Source: Anaeromicropila herbilytica
GTDB lineage: Bacteria > Bacillota > Clostridia > Lachnospirales > Lachnospiraceae
Direction: 5' to 3'
DNA: 64,000 nt
Assembly (NCBI RefSeq): GCF_016591975.1
Contig: NZ_AP024169.1
Span: forward strand, 1,350,001-1,414,000
The notes beneath the pieces were generated by a model. That model was not told the origin of the DNA. It saw nothing but the letters and a program-made list of their open reading frames with translations, and made no database searches. This document shows, piece after piece, positions 11,753-21,321 of the stretch. Made by a program: the position numbers and the translations under genes. Numbering within the stretch: the first letter of the stretch is position 1; each line of letters opens with the position of its first letter.

Positions 11753-12424
11753 ATGTATAAAATATTAATTGTTGACGATGAAGAAGATATCCGAACATTG
11801 CTTAAGGATTATTTTGAAATGGAGGGTTACTTAATATATACAGCTAAAAATGGTGAGGAAGCTATTAAGAGATTAGAATGTAAGCCAGATCTTATTCTAT
11901 TAGATATTAATATGCCAGATATGGATGGCTTTGAAGTCTGCAAAAGAATTCGTGATTATGTAACTTGTCCTATACTATTTCTAACAGCCAAAGTGGAAGA
12001 ACGTGACCGAGTGAATGGCCTTATGATTGGTGGGGATGACTATATTCTAAAGCCATTTAGTATTGAAGAGCTTGGAGCTAGGGTAAAAGCACATATTCGT
12101 AGAGAAAATCGAAGTCATCAGAAGGAAGAATTAAGATTCATGGAAGAGTTAATTATCAATTATTCTAAGAAGATTGTATATTGTAAGAACCATGAGCTAG
12201 TACTTACGAAGACAGAATATGAGCTTATAGAGTTTTTATCATTAAATAGAGGACAGGTCTTTACGAAAGAAGCTATTTATGAGAGGTTGTGGGGATATGA
12301 AAAAGATGGAGACAGTTCAATCATAACGGAGCATATTAGAAGGATACGAATGAAGATTAATAAATGGAGTCAGAAAAACTTTATTGAAACAGTATGGGGA
12401 GTGGGATACCGATGGATTGGTTAG
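11753..12424 (+). CDS. OmpR-family response regulator
   Basis: A 223-aa two-component regulator. The receiver domain has the acidic pair in ILIVDDEEDI, the phosphoacceptor Asp in LILLDINMPDMDG (residue 51), and the conserved Lys in DYILKPFS. The C-terminal winged helix (VLTKTEYELIEFLSLNRGQVFT, then TVWGVGYRW) binds DNA. GAAGGAG precedes the ATG. The gene overlaps the histidine kinase start by 13 bases. The cluster with an ABC-2 transporter downstream suggests control of that transporter, probably in response to antimicrobial peptide or envelope stress. Confidence 0.93.
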   Translation: MYKILIVDDEEDIRTLLKDYFEMEGYLIYTAKNGEEAIKRLECKPDLILLDINMPDMDGFEVCKRIRDYVTCPILFLTAKVEERDRVNGLMIGGDDYILKPFSIEELGARVKAHIRRENRSHQKEELRFMEELIINYSKKIVYCKNHELVLTKTEYELIEFLSLNRGQVFTKEAIYERLWGYEKDGDSSIITEHIRRIRMKINKWSQKNFIETVWGVGYRWIG

Positions 12425-13641
12425 AGGAAATGATTGAGAAGATTAAGAATAGAATGCTTCATATGTCTCTAAAGAAATCACTTAGTATTTATATCTTTCT
12501 TGCAATTATTATCGTTCTTATTTGCTATATCACAACCGTAAATATCTGTGACAATTGGGAGAATATAATACGACAGAAATACATAAAACAGGAAGCAAAT
12601 ATCGATGTTGCTTATTATTATATTCCGGAGTCTATGATGAACCATACAGATAAAATACTTTATAACGGACTGGAAGGGATAAAAGTAATAAGTTTATTTA
12701 TCTATGCTATTATAGGGATTGTGGTTACTTCGAAACTGTTCTATAAGCATAAATTAGAAGAGCCATTTCATTTATTGCAAGAGGAAGCAAGGTATATAAG
12801 TAGAAATGATTTAACACTGGAATGTAGTTCTTCAAATACAGATGAACTTGGGGAGCTTTGTACTACGTTTGATCAGATGCGTGTACAATTGATTCAAAAT
12901 AATCAGAAAATGTGGAATCTAATGGAGGAGCAAAGAAGAATTAATGCAGCATTTGCACACGATCTAAGAACACCACTTACAGTACTCTATGGTTATATTG
13001 ATATCATAATGAAGTATTATCCACAGGGTAAACTTAGGGATGATAAATTAATGGATTATATGTATCGTATGCAAGAACAAATTGTTAGATTAAGAAGCTT
13101 TTCAAATACGATGAAAGAAGTAAATCGTTTAGAGGAAATCGTAATAAAAAAAGAAGAGATGGCATTAAAAGAGTTATATAATAAAATCCAGAATACAGTT
13201 GAAATATTGAATGAACAAAGTAGGATTACATATACAGTTGAAGTATTATCTGACCTTAATATTAATATGGTAGTGGATGTAAGAGTTATTCTTGAGGTCT
13301 TTGAAAATATGATATCAAACGCAAAACGATATGCAAGAGACAGAATTGATATCATGTTAGAAATCATAGAAGAAGGGGAATTGCTACTGTATGTAAGAGA
13401 CGATGGAAGAGGATTTACTAAGAATGAGCTAAGAATGGCGGATAAGCCTTACTATACTACTTCAAGGAAAGACAATGGGGATTCTTCAATAGTATCTTTG
13501 AATTCAAAAGAGGAAGGGGAGCACTTTGGAATTGGTCTTACGATATGTAAAGTTCTTTGTGAGATGCACGGAGGTTCATTAAGTTATATGAATAGTATTG
13601 AGGGTGGTGCAATTGTTTTAGCTACTTTTTATTCTAAGTAG
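12412..13641 (+). CDS. Membrane sensor histidine kinase
   Basis: A sensor kinase of about 409 aa. Two membrane segments flank a short outside loop of about 55 residues, then a HAMP-like region (RNDLTLE, DELGELCTTFDQM). The H-box AHDLRTPLTVLYGY has the phosphorylated His at about residue 183. N-box NMISNAKRYA, G1 VRDDGRGF and G2 HFGIGLTICK complete the ATPase. I chose ATG 12412 because GGGGAG lies about 10 bases upstream; the in-frame ATG at 12394 has no such site. It is cotranscribed with the regulator gene before it. Confidence 0.92.
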   Translation: MDWLEEMIEKIKNRMLHMSLKKSLSIYIFLAIIIVLICYITTVNICDNWENIIRQKYIKQEANIDVAYYYIPESMMNHTDKILYNGLEGIKVISLFIYAIIGIVVTSKLFYKHKLEEPFHLLQEEARYISRNDLTLECSSSNTDELGELCTTFDQMRVQLIQNNQKMWNLMEEQRRINAAFAHDLRTPLTVLYGYIDIIMKYYPQGKLRDDKLMDYMYRMQEQIVRLRSFSNTMKEVNRLEEIVIKKEEMALKELYNKIQNTVEILNEQSRITYTVEVLSDLNINMVVDVRVILEVFENMISNAKRYARDRIDIMLEIIEEGELLLYVRDDGRGFTKNELRMADKPYYTTSRKDNGDSSIVSLNSKEEGEHFGIGLTICKVLCEMHGGSLSYMNSIEGGAIVLATFYSK

Positions 13642-13715
13642 GGAAAATGTAGAGAATTAACATGTAAGCTATAACTATCAAAGGATATAGGGTTAATATC
13701 TTTGCGGTGTCTGAA

Positions 13716-13979
13716 AAATGATCTTTTTTAAGTCGTTCTAGATAATTTGTACAAAACAGAAAAGTTCATGCTTCATTGAATATGTATAAGAAGTTCTAAT
13801 TCTCAGATTGTTTTGTTAAAAACATACATTCAAACAGATAACTCGCTTCGCTCAAACAAATCTGTTTGAGTGTATAACACAAAATAATCAGAGAAAAGAA
13901 CTTCTAATACATTTTCAAAGGCGCATTCGCTTTTTCTGTTTTGTACAAATTATCAGTCAAGTTTTAGAATAGATCATTT
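13716..13979. repeat. Long inverted-repeat element, MITE-like
   Basis: A palindromic insert of about 264 bases in the 385-base gap between the kinase and ABC genes. The outer arms AAATGATCT/AGATCATTT bound it. The core (13741-13954) starts and ends in a perfect 23-bp inverted repeat (arms 13741-13763 and 13932-13954, beginning GATAATTTGTAC). Imperfect complementarity continues inward (AGAAGTTCT / AGAACTTCT) to a central 9-bp stem CAAACAGAT/ATCTGTTTG. It carries no ORF. It resembles a miniature transposon; read as RNA it would be one long hairpin that could also stop or attenuate transcription into the ABC genes. No clear target duplication is seen. Confidence 0.75.
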
Positions 13980-14026
13980 GTCTTACGACTCAATTCGATA
14001 TATCCTCAAATAGAAAGGAAAATAGC

Positions 14027-14905
14027 ATGGATACAGAAATTGTAATTAAAAACCTCAATCAATACTATGGAAAAAAACAAGCACTTAAAGATATTAATTT
14101 ATCCATTCATAAAGGAATGTTCGGTTTATTAGGTAGAAATGGTGCGGGTAAGACAACACTAATGAAAGTTCTTAGTACATTACTTACAGTAAAAAATGGA
14201 GAAGTAACGATAGATGATGTACCAATTACAGAATCAAAAGAAATACGTAGAATGATTGGATATCTTCCCCAAGACTTCTCAATGTATCCGAATATGTCTG
14301 TTTATGAAGCAATGGATTATCTTGGTGTATTGTCTGGATTAAGTAAAAGTGAACGTAAGGAGAGGATTCCAGAACTCTTACAAAAAGTAAATCTTCATAA
14401 AAATTACAAGACAAAGGTAAAAGCAATGTCAGGGGGAATGCGAAGACGTCTGGGGATTGCACAAGCCATTCTACATAATCCTAAAGTATTAATTGTAGAT
14501 GAGCCAACTGCTGGATTAGATCCAGAGGAGAGAATCAGATTTCGTAATCTACTTTGTGAGATGGCAGAAGAGCGAATTGTTATCTTATCTACTCATATAG
14601 TAGGTGATATTGAAGCAACCTGCGAGGATATTGCGGTGCTAGATGAAGGTGAGTTGATATTTGACGGAACAGTGCATGAACTTTTAGAAGCAGCAGAGGA
14701 TAAGATTTATTCCGCTAAAGTTTCAAGGTTGGAACTAGAAAAAATAAAAAATGAGTATATTGTAACCAGTATTGTATCGATGGGAAACCATGCGAATGTT
14801 CGCTTGGTTTCTGAGAACACACCGTTTGAGGGAGCAATGAAGGAAGAGCCTAACGTGGAAGATTCCTATATGTATCTAATGAGTAAGAAAAGGAGGGATT
14901 TGTAA
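14027..14905 (+). CDS. ABC-2 type transporter ATPase
   Basis: A 292-aa ATP-binding subunit. Walker A is LGRNGAGKTT (near residue 34), the signature is MSGGMRRRLG, Walker B is VLIVDEPTAGLD, and the switch His is in LSTHIVGD. A C-terminal extension of about 75 residues after the ATPase core is typical of the CcmA/bacitracin-type subunits. AAAGGAA precedes the ATG. The stop overlaps the start of the permease gene (TAATG). It forms an exporter with the next two membrane proteins; substrate unknown, but the upstream two-component pair suggests peptide or envelope-stress response. Confidence 0.9.
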   Translation: MDTEIVIKNLNQYYGKKQALKDINLSIHKGMFGLLGRNGAGKTTLMKVLSTLLTVKNGEVTIDDVPITESKEIRRMIGYLPQDFSMYPNMSVYEAMDYLGVLSGLSKSERKERIPELLQKVNLHKNYKTKVKAMSGGMRRRLGIAQAILHNPKVLIVDEPTAGLDPEERIRFRNLLCEMAEERIVILSTHIVGDIEATCEDIAVLDEGELIFDGTVHELLEAAEDKIYSAKVSRLELEKIKNEYIVTSIVSMGNHANVRLVSENTPFEGAMKEEPNVEDSYMYLMSKKRRDL

Positions 14906-16176
14906 TGTTTGTCACTCTCTTTCAGAAAGAATGTAAGCAGATCTTAAAGAGCTTTACTTATTATTTATTTATTGTTCTACTTGTACTATTTTTCAATAGT
15001 CAGTTATCTGATTTTACTATGATTCATAAGCCCGTGGAAGGTAGTAAGAATTATGGTACTACCTATAGTAAAGATAAGGATTTTATTATGCAACAAACAA
15101 CGAATCTACTAGTAACAGATTATTTGAGTAATGATTATATTGCTTATCCAATTGGATTTTATAAAGACGTTAAACTAAATAAAAGAAAACAAGAAAAAAT
15201 AGCAAATATACTTGAAGAAATAACCGGATGGAAAGACAAGGAGTTACGAAAGCAAGTAAAAGATAATTCAGAAATTATCTATGTTACTAATAATAATAAA
15301 AATAATGTGAAAAAGCGAATTCAACTAAAATCAAACTATAATATTCCAATATTAGATACCATAAACTATCACAAATTTATAAAACGAATGGGAAAGGTAG
15401 ATAAAATTATTGGTGGAGGATCTAGTTACGCACCAGATGGAATCTATCATAACGCAGAAAAGCCATTAACTTATAAAGAGGCTTTAGATGAATATAATGA
15501 TATCCTATACAAGGATCATGTAACCAATGCATATGCTAGAATCTTTTGCGATTATATAGGAATTATGCTAGCAATATTGCCTATTTTCTTGGCGGTGACA
15601 AGAGGACTTAGAGATAAGAGAGCGAAAGCACATGATGTTATATTTGTAACGCAGAGTTCTTCTACTATTATCATTCTATCAAGATACCTCGCAACGGTTG
15701 TAATGGCAGTATTACCAGTCATTCTTCTTGGATTCGTAGAAGCTTTACAAACAAATTATTATGCAAATAGTCTAGGGGTATCACCTGATTATTTTGCATA
15801 TCCCAAATTAATTGGTTATTGGCTATTACCTATCATATTAGTAGTGACAGCCTTAGGTTTCTTTCTAACAGAGCTTACCAATAGTGCTATTGGTATCTTA
15901 GTACAAGGATGTTGGTGGTTCATCAGTATATTTTCCTCCATGAATAAGTTAGTAGGTAGTGCCGGAAGGAACCTTGTACCTAGGTTTAATACAGTTGGAG
16001 AGCATGATGAGTTTATAAAGATGTATCCAGAACTTATAGTAAATCGTATTGGCTATAGTATCTTAGCTTTGTTACTTGTGATAGCAACTATTATTGTCTA
16101 TCAATATAAACGAAAGGGGATGCTTGCTAGTGATAGAACGTTATTATCAAATTGGAAGAATAAACGTAAAGCATAA
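14905..16176 (+). CDS. ABC-2 type permease subunit
   Basis: A 423-aa membrane protein. One segment near the N-terminus (YYLFIVLLVLFF) is followed by a large outside region of about 180 residues, then five or six segments from residue 213 on (IMLAILPIFLAV, TVVMAVLPVILLG, LIGYWLLPIILVV and others). This layout is that of ABC-2 permeases. Its start overlaps the ATPase stop. The end overlaps the next gene's start by 47 bases, so the three are tightly translated together. Confidence 0.82.
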   Translation: MFVTLFQKECKQILKSFTYYLFIVLLVLFFNSQLSDFTMIHKPVEGSKNYGTTYSKDKDFIMQQTTNLLVTDYLSNDYIAYPIGFYKDVKLNKRKQEKIANILEEITGWKDKELRKQVKDNSEIIYVTNNNKNNVKKRIQLKSNYNIPILDTINYHKFIKRMGKVDKIIGGGSSYAPDGIYHNAEKPLTYKEALDEYNDILYKDHVTNAYARIFCDYIGIMLAILPIFLAVTRGLRDKRAKAHDVIFVTQSSSTIIILSRYLATVVMAVLPVILLGFVEALQTNYYANSLGVSPDYFAYPKLIGYWLLPIILVVTALGFFLTELTNSAIGILVQGCWWFISIFSSMNKLVGSAGRNLVPRFNTVGEHDEFIKMYPELIVNRIGYSILALLLVIATIIVYQYKRKGMLASDRTLLSNWKNKRKA

Positions 16177-16759
16177 CTTGCTTCCTCATATTATTATAGG
16201 CTTAGCTCTATGTTTGATAGCGCCATTTCTCATGGGAGTTAATAACCTGAATCAATATCAGAGCGCACAGGTATTAGAAATGTATGTATCACTCTTAGGA
16301 ATTGTCTTTCTTGTACCTATCTTTTACCTGGATCAAGATGCGAATATCAGGGAAGTAGTGAGAGCAAAATATACTCCAATGATCCAGCATTATTTAATAA
16401 GGCTTTTTGAGGCGATTATTCTCTTAGTAATATTTATAATGGGATTTATTCTATTTCTTCATTATGGAGAATGTGATTTTCCAGTTGGATACTTTTTTAT
16501 GGGGACCTTAGCAGAGGCTATCTTCCTTGGCGGGTTAGGAGTATTTATCTATGGTATAGTTGACAATATTGTGGTAGGCTATATGATATCAATGGTGTAC
16601 TATATGATTAATTTTGGATGCAAGCCTCAGATGATTCCTCATTTTTATTTATTTACGATGATGCGAGGAAGTTATGAGAATAAAATATATCTTGGAGTTG
16701 GAGGAGTCGTACTTCTTGTGCTTGGATTGGTTCTTAGGGAAGTTAGATTTAGAAAATAG
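16130..16759 (+). CDS. Second ABC permease subunit
   Basis: A membrane protein of about 209 aa with six predicted segments (LLPHIIIGLALCLIA, LLGIVFLVPIFY, IILLVIFIMGFI, and others). I chose GTG 16130 because AAAGGGG lies about 11 bases before it; an ATG at 16094 is in frame but deep inside the previous gene and has no ribosome site. It likely pairs with the larger permease. No family name is certain. Confidence 0.72.
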   Translation: MIERYYQIGRINVKHNLLPHIIIGLALCLIAPFLMGVNNLNQYQSAQVLEMYVSLLGIVFLVPIFYLDQDANIREVVRAKYTPMIQHYLIRLFEAIILLVIFIMGFILFLHYGECDFPVGYFFMGTLAEAIFLGGLGVFIYGIVDNIVVGYMISMVYYMINFGCKPQMIPHFYLFTMMRGSYENKIYLGVGGVVLLVLGLVLREVRFRK

Positions 16760-16887
16760 ACATTTGAGATGAATCAAGAACAATCAATAGTAGTATAAAG
16801 AGTAATAATTAGTAGGAAGATAGTCATTATATATAATAAAACAATCATATAATATACATGTACCATAGAGAAAGGATTCTATTGAAT

Positions 16888-18099
16888 ATGAAAATAGTTG
16901 AAGGAAAATACAATACCGCAATCATCTATACCGATAGCATCGAAGAAGTTGCAACAGAGCAAATAAAAACATTGTGTGACCAAGAATTCACCAAAGACTC
17001 AAAAATACGCATTATGCCAGATGTTCACGCTGGTGCTGGTTGTACGATAGGAACAACAATGACAATTGACAAAAGAGTCGTTCCTAATCTAGTTGGAGTT
17101 GACATTGGCTGTGGAATGGAGACAGTTCTTTTAAAAGACAAACATATAGAACTTCAAAAATTAGATAAGCTTATCTACGAGAAAATTCCTTCTGGTTATA
17201 ATATCAGAAAGACACCTCATAAATATAATGAAGAGATAGATTTGACTGAACTTCGTTGTAGAGTAGAGGGTAAGATTAATCTTGACCGAGCAGTGAAAAG
17301 TCTTGGAACACTAGGTGGTGGAAATCATTTTATTGAAGTAGACAAGGATGAATCAGGTCAGATCTATCTTGTCATTCATTCAGGAAGTCGTCATCTAGGG
17401 TTAGAAGTTGCAGGGTATTACCAGGAGCAAGCGTATCAGCAATTAAATGGTAATTCAAAAGAGGATATTAATGAACTTATCGAACGATTAAGAAGTGAAG
17501 GTAGAGAAAAAGACATTCAAACAGAGGTCAATGAATTAAAAAAAACGATTAAAACAGAAGTTCCAAAAGTACTTGCGTATGTCTCAGGTTCATTGTTTGA
17601 AGATTATTTACATGATATGAAGATTGTACAAAGATTCGCTATGCTGAATCGAAAAGCAATGATGGATGAGATTCTAAGAGGGATGAAGCTAAAAGTGGAA
17701 GAAGAATTCACAACAATCCATAATTATATTGATACAGAATCCATGATATTGCGCAAAGGAGCAGTATCAGCGAAACAAGGAGAAAAATTATTAATACCAA
17801 TTAATATGAGAGACGGCTCTCTCATCTGTATCGGAAAAGGAAACGATGATTGGAATTGCTCCGCACCTCATGGAGCGGGAAGAATCATGTCTAGGAGAAA
17901 AGCCAAAGAAACTTTCACCGTATCTGAATTTAAGAAACAGATGAAGGAGATCTATACAACCTCAGTTGGGTCTGAGACTTTGGATGAGTGCCCAATGGCA
18001 TATAAAGATATGGAAGATATAGTGAAGAATATTGGGGATACAGCTGAAATAGTAAGTATTATTAAGCCTATTTATAATTTCAAGGCAGGAGAAGACTAA
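16888..18099 (+). CDS. rtcB: RtcB family RNA ligase
   Basis: A 403-aa RNA 3'-phosphate/5'-hydroxyl ligase, GTP- and Mn-dependent, used in RNA repair. Visible motifs: MPDVHAGAGCTIG, the metal-binding DIGCGME, LGGGNHFIE, HSGSRHLG, and SAPHGAGRIMSR with the guanylated His, then DECPMAYKD. Length matches bacterial RtcB. I use ATG 16888 (MKIVEGK), preceded by AAAGGA; ten more codons upstream are open but lack a site. It is monocistronic, with no archease or RNA cyclase next to it. Confidence 0.93.
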   Translation: MKIVEGKYNTAIIYTDSIEEVATEQIKTLCDQEFTKDSKIRIMPDVHAGAGCTIGTTMTIDKRVVPNLVGVDIGCGMETVLLKDKHIELQKLDKLIYEKIPSGYNIRKTPHKYNEEIDLTELRCRVEGKINLDRAVKSLGTLGGGNHFIEVDKDESGQIYLVIHSGSRHLGLEVAGYYQEQAYQQLNGNSKEDINELIERLRSEGREKDIQTEVNELKKTIKTEVPKVLAYVSGSLFEDYLHDMKIVQRFAMLNRKAMMDEILRGMKLKVEEEFTTIHNYIDTESMILRKGAVSAKQGEKLLIPINMRDGSLICIGKGNDDWNCSAPHGAGRIMSRRKAKETFTVSEFKKQMKEIYTTSVGSETLDECPMAYKDMEDIVKNIGDTAEIVSIIKPIYNFKAGED

Positions 18100-18223
18100 T
18101 TGTTTGCATCGATTAGATTGATTAGATGCAGTAGTTATATTTTGGATTTATAAAAAATAATAAAATATTCTTGAAAAAAGGTAAATATTTCAATTTAATT
18201 GCCGATATATTAATTAGCTAAGG

Positions 18224-18271
18224 AAAGCGTTAAAATCAATGGAAGGATTTCATTGATTTTGGCGCTTTTTT
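18224..18271 (+). terminator. Terminator after rtcB
   Basis: The arms AAAGCG..AAAATCAATG and CATTGATTTT..CGCTTT form a long stem with a two-base internal mismatch around a 9-base loop and run into seven T (to 18271). Confidence 0.85.
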
Positions 18272-18369
18272 AAGTCCATTCTGCACGCAAATGTACTTAA
18301 AATAATTAGCTAGTAAGATAAGGTTATCAAAAATCTTATTAAATTATCGTATCATAGTGGAGGAACATC

Positions 18370-18942
18370 ATGGATATTACAAATTTTATTCTTAATTCAA
18401 AAAGTAATTATGAAAAAATTAATTATCAAAAGGAAGAAAGAAATTCTAAAAATGGAATGGATACAGACACAGAAGAAAATCAGTTTTTAAAGATATTACA
18501 AAAGAGAGAAAATATAAATAAAAAAAATGATACTTCAGAAGTGGATTCATCAAAGAACGTACATACAGAAGAGACAAATAAGAATCCATTAAAAAAACAC
18601 TCAGATATTGATGCACCATATGCTGAATTAGCTAATCAAGCTGGAGTTGTTACTTATCAAGGAGTAAATTATCAGTGTAATGGCAAAACAGATTCTATCA
18701 GTATAGGAGATATGAGCAAAGAAGAAGATGTTATAACAATTCCGCTTGAAGAGGGTGGATTCTTGAAGGTGAACATTAATAATATTGATAGTCTTGCGGC
18801 CTCAATTGGAATGTTTTCACCAGCAGATGTGAAGCGAATCCTATTTGCGTTATCAACGAAAAATAAAGCAGCCAAAGATAAAATGACAGATCAAATAATA
18901 AAGGTGTTGGAAGAACTATCGAAATCCAAAGGTTTAAAATAG
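18370..18942 (+). CDS. Unknown protein, disordered N-half
   Basis: A 190-aa protein I do not recognise. The first 95 residues are polar and Lys/Glu/Asn-rich (probably disordered). The last 95 form a compact-looking domain (APYAELANQAGVVTYQGVNY, VITIPLEEGGFLKVN, SLAASIGMFSPADVKRILFALS). There is no signal peptide and no membrane segment. GGAGG lies 7 bases before the ATG. It is isolated, after a terminator. The ordered C-half looks conserved rather than random, so the gene is likely real. Confidence 0.7.
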   Translation: MDITNFILNSKSNYEKINYQKEERNSKNGMDTDTEENQFLKILQKRENINKKNDTSEVDSSKNVHTEETNKNPLKKHSDIDAPYAELANQAGVVTYQGVNYQCNGKTDSISIGDMSKEEDVITIPLEEGGFLKVNINNIDSLAASIGMFSPADVKRILFALSTKNKAAKDKMTDQIIKVLEELSKSKGLK

Positions 18943-19252
18943 ATTGAAAATAACCAAGAAATTAAGGTAAAATAAGGAGTATAGATTTCAAAAGAGAATA
19001 TGGTAGATGAAGATAGTGAAGAAGGATCGAAGAGAATAGAATAGAATAGAATAGATGAGTATGTAAGATAAATGAAAAGGAAAGTCAGTAAGGATAATTA
19101 TTGAAAGTTAAGCTTAAATTATCTAAAAATATATAAGTAAAATGACCTTTAACTTAATAAATGTAAAATCTGTGTACATAGTGATAATCCTATTGAGAAA
19201 ATAAGGAATACATGGTAAAATATATATATCATAATACAAGGGGGTATTGGAT
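18943..19252. other. Intergenic region with AGAAT tandem repeat
   Basis: About 310 bases without a gene. It holds a short tandem repeat, four copies of AGAAT near 19033-19052, then AT-rich sequence. No clear terminator follows the upstream gene. Confidence 0.5.
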
Positions 19253-19420
19253 ATGTCAAATAAAAGTACTTTCAATAACTACGAATCTTCAAGGGTGGAA
19301 CTAGCTAGTAACAATAAGGTAATCTTATCCCAAGATGCCTTACAAGACGTAGTACCAATGGATTGGTCATCTGACGTCATTGATAAAACAGGTGAAAAGG
19401 TACAGATCAAGAAAAAATAA
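19253..19420 (+). CDS. Small unknown protein (55 aa)
   Basis: A 55-codon gene, starting MSNKSTFNNYESSRVEL and ending GEKVQIKKK. AAGGGGG lies 8 bases before the ATG, and a good terminator follows about 100 bases after the stop, so it stands as its own transcription unit. It is polar, with no membrane segment or Cys. The middle reads LSQDALQDVVPMDWSSDVID. I do not recognise it; the signals around it make a real gene probable. Confidence 0.6.
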   Translation: MSNKSTFNNYESSRVELASNNKVILSQDALQDVVPMDWSSDVIDKTGEKVQIKKK

Positions 19421-19526
19421 TCGTAAAAATACGTCGTATTGTATTGATGAACTTATATTGATTACTATATGGATTTATTTACACTAAAAAATTAGTAATA
19501 ATAAAATGATTTAACTTGTACATCTT

Positions 19527-19553
19527 AACGCACTCATAATGAGTGCGTTTTTT
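19527..19553 (+). terminator. Terminator after small gene
   Basis: Perfect 9-bp stem AACGCACTC / GAGTGCGTT, loop ATAAT, with a T run to 19553. The minus-strand gene ends just beyond it. Confidence 0.85.
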
Positions 19554-19575
19554 GAGTTTACGAGCCATAAAGTGA

Positions 19576-20919
19576 TTAATAATCATCAAATGATTGTATA
19601 AAATACAGTATACATCCTCCGACTGTTAGAAGTATAATAATTTCTATCGTTTTTATTATTATATGAATCAATCGCTTTATAAAATTGCTTTTTATTATCT
19701 TAAAAATAGCCATTTTAAATCTTGCTATTAATCCATATTCTTTAGATATATTTCTTTGTTCTAGAAAAATTTGATTTTCATTAATTTTTAAATCTAAATT
19801 TTTTTGATAGAGTACTTCAATATAATAGAGTACTTCTGCTTTATCAGGATACCTTTTATAAAGTTTACGTAATACCTTACTCGCTTTTATCCATTTTTGT
19901 TGAGCTAAGTAACTTTTAGTAATTAGTATTAGTATTTCATAATTGTATTGGCTAGAACCCTTTATTTTGTTACATATACGTATTGTGTGATTGAAGTAAT
20001 AGCATATGAACCATGTATTTGCTTGATAAATAAAGTTCATGATATTTTGCGGATCGAGATCTATCGCTTTTTTAAATTCTTTTTCAGCTTTTCGATTCTT
20101 TCCCATTTTTATTAAGTATTCACCTTTTAAAATGTATAAATCAGGATCTTCTTTATATATTTCATATGCTTTTTCTATACATTGATATGCTTCATCAAGG
20201 TCATATCTTCTCAGCTTTATAAAAGCCTCTTCTCTATACTTAAGATATAAATCATAGTCTATATTAAGATTCTGCTTAAAATAGCAATACCTTGGAACAT
20301 TGCTATCACTGAATTGCTTAAATAAATAATCAAGCAATTCATCTTCAAAGTAAGAACTTAAATAATCTCTTTGCGTATCCCACTGAAAAATATGATTCAA
20401 TAGTTTCCAAGTATTTTGTTCGAGAAAATGATGATCTCTAATAAATTCAAGCATATCTTTATTAATACAATTTTTATAATCAAGATTCCATATAATATCA
20501 TCGTTCATGAGTTCTTCCCAATGATTCATATCTAATCGTTGAAAAAAATCTGCATATAATTTTTCTATCTTTTGAAAAAATATGACTCTTTGTTCTGCTA
20601 AACTAAGAGATTCCTTTGAATGAGTATTAAAATCAATAAACACATTATTTTTATTTCTTATACTATTTATGTAATCCAATTGGCTATTCTCAATATTCAT
20701 TCTCATTGTATTTATGGTATTAAGATAAGTAACATCCTCTTGGCTTTTACTTTGATTACATTTTGCATATCTTAGGGCAGAATCATAAGCCTCTCTAAGC
20801 ATTTGGAATCCTTCGGAATCATTTTCGGGATGATAGAAGTGTAATTTTTTTGCATAAGCTTTTTTTATTATTGTAACATCAGTAGTAGGCTCGATATCCA
20901 ATATAACCCAATAATTCAT
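19576..20919 (-). CDS. J-domain-like protein with TPRs and a C-terminal anchor
   Basis: A 447-aa protein. Residues 1-55 look like a J-domain (ILDIEPTTDVTIIKKAYAKK, HFYHPENDSEGFQMLREAYD), but the HPD motif needed to drive DnaK is HPE here, as in some membrane J-like proteins. A helical middle follows. TPR-like repeats span about 235-350 (LDEAYQCIEKAYEIYKEDPD, KAEKEFKKAIDLDPQN). One membrane segment near 420-440 (IEIIILLTVGGCILYFI) anchors it with the bulk in the cytosol. GGGAGGGG precedes the ATG. It may belong with the AAA island nearby. Function unknown. Confidence 0.7.
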   Translation of the reverse strand: MNYWVILDIEPTTDVTIIKKAYAKKLHFYHPENDSEGFQMLREAYDSALRYAKCNQSKSQEDVTYLNTINTMRMNIENSQLDYINSIRNKNNVFIDFNTHSKESLSLAEQRVIFFQKIEKLYADFFQRLDMNHWEELMNDDIIWNLDYKNCINKDMLEFIRDHHFLEQNTWKLLNHIFQWDTQRDYLSSYFEDELLDYLFKQFSDSNVPRYCYFKQNLNIDYDLYLKYREEAFIKLRRYDLDEAYQCIEKAYEIYKEDPDLYILKGEYLIKMGKNRKAEKEFKKAIDLDPQNIMNFIYQANTWFICYYFNHTIRICNKIKGSSQYNYEILILITKSYLAQQKWIKASKVLRKLYKRYPDKAEVLYYIEVLYQKNLDLKINENQIFLEQRNISKEYGLIARFKMAIFKIIKSNFIKRLIHIIIKTIEIIILLTVGGCILYFIQSFDDY

Positions 20920-21321
20920 ATATAATCAATTCACCCCTCCCTCTATCTTTTGGAAGTTATTATACTACAAGAGATGCTAATAAGAAATGAATCGAATTTA
21001 CTATTATGCCTCGTAAGTTTAGTTATTGGTTAGGGTATGAAAAGTCAATTTTAATTTTACTTAGTGTATATCGTTGTATAAGTCTGAAAGAAAAACGCTT
21101 TCACTCTTAACGTTTGTGATTTCACCTTTTCAAGCAAGTGAAATCACTTCACTAAATTATGAATTTTACTAAGATTAATTTTTTGAGAAAATACATAAAT
21201 ACTTAAGAAATTAAATATTCCAATATCCAGATTGATAGTGTAGAATAATTAAGGAATAATAATTATAACGTCGATTAGACAAAAACATTGTTTAATTATA
21301 TATAAATATAGGAGAAATAAC
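20920..21321. other. Divergent intergenic region
   Basis: About 400 bases between the minus-strand J-like gene and glf. It contains one copy of the dispersed hairpin repeat (listed separately). The rest is AT-rich. GGAGAAATAAC before 21322 is the glf ribosome site. I see no other structure. Confidence 0.5.
21100..21147 (+). repeat. Dispersed hairpin repeat, copy 2
   Basis: TTTCACTCTTAACGTTT leads into a perfect 10-bp stem GTGATTTCAC (21116-21125) / GTGAAATCAC (21138-21147) around the 12-base loop CTTTTCAAGCAA. The copy at 33506 has the same layout with T:A instead of C:G at one stem position. No T run follows. Confidence 0.75.
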
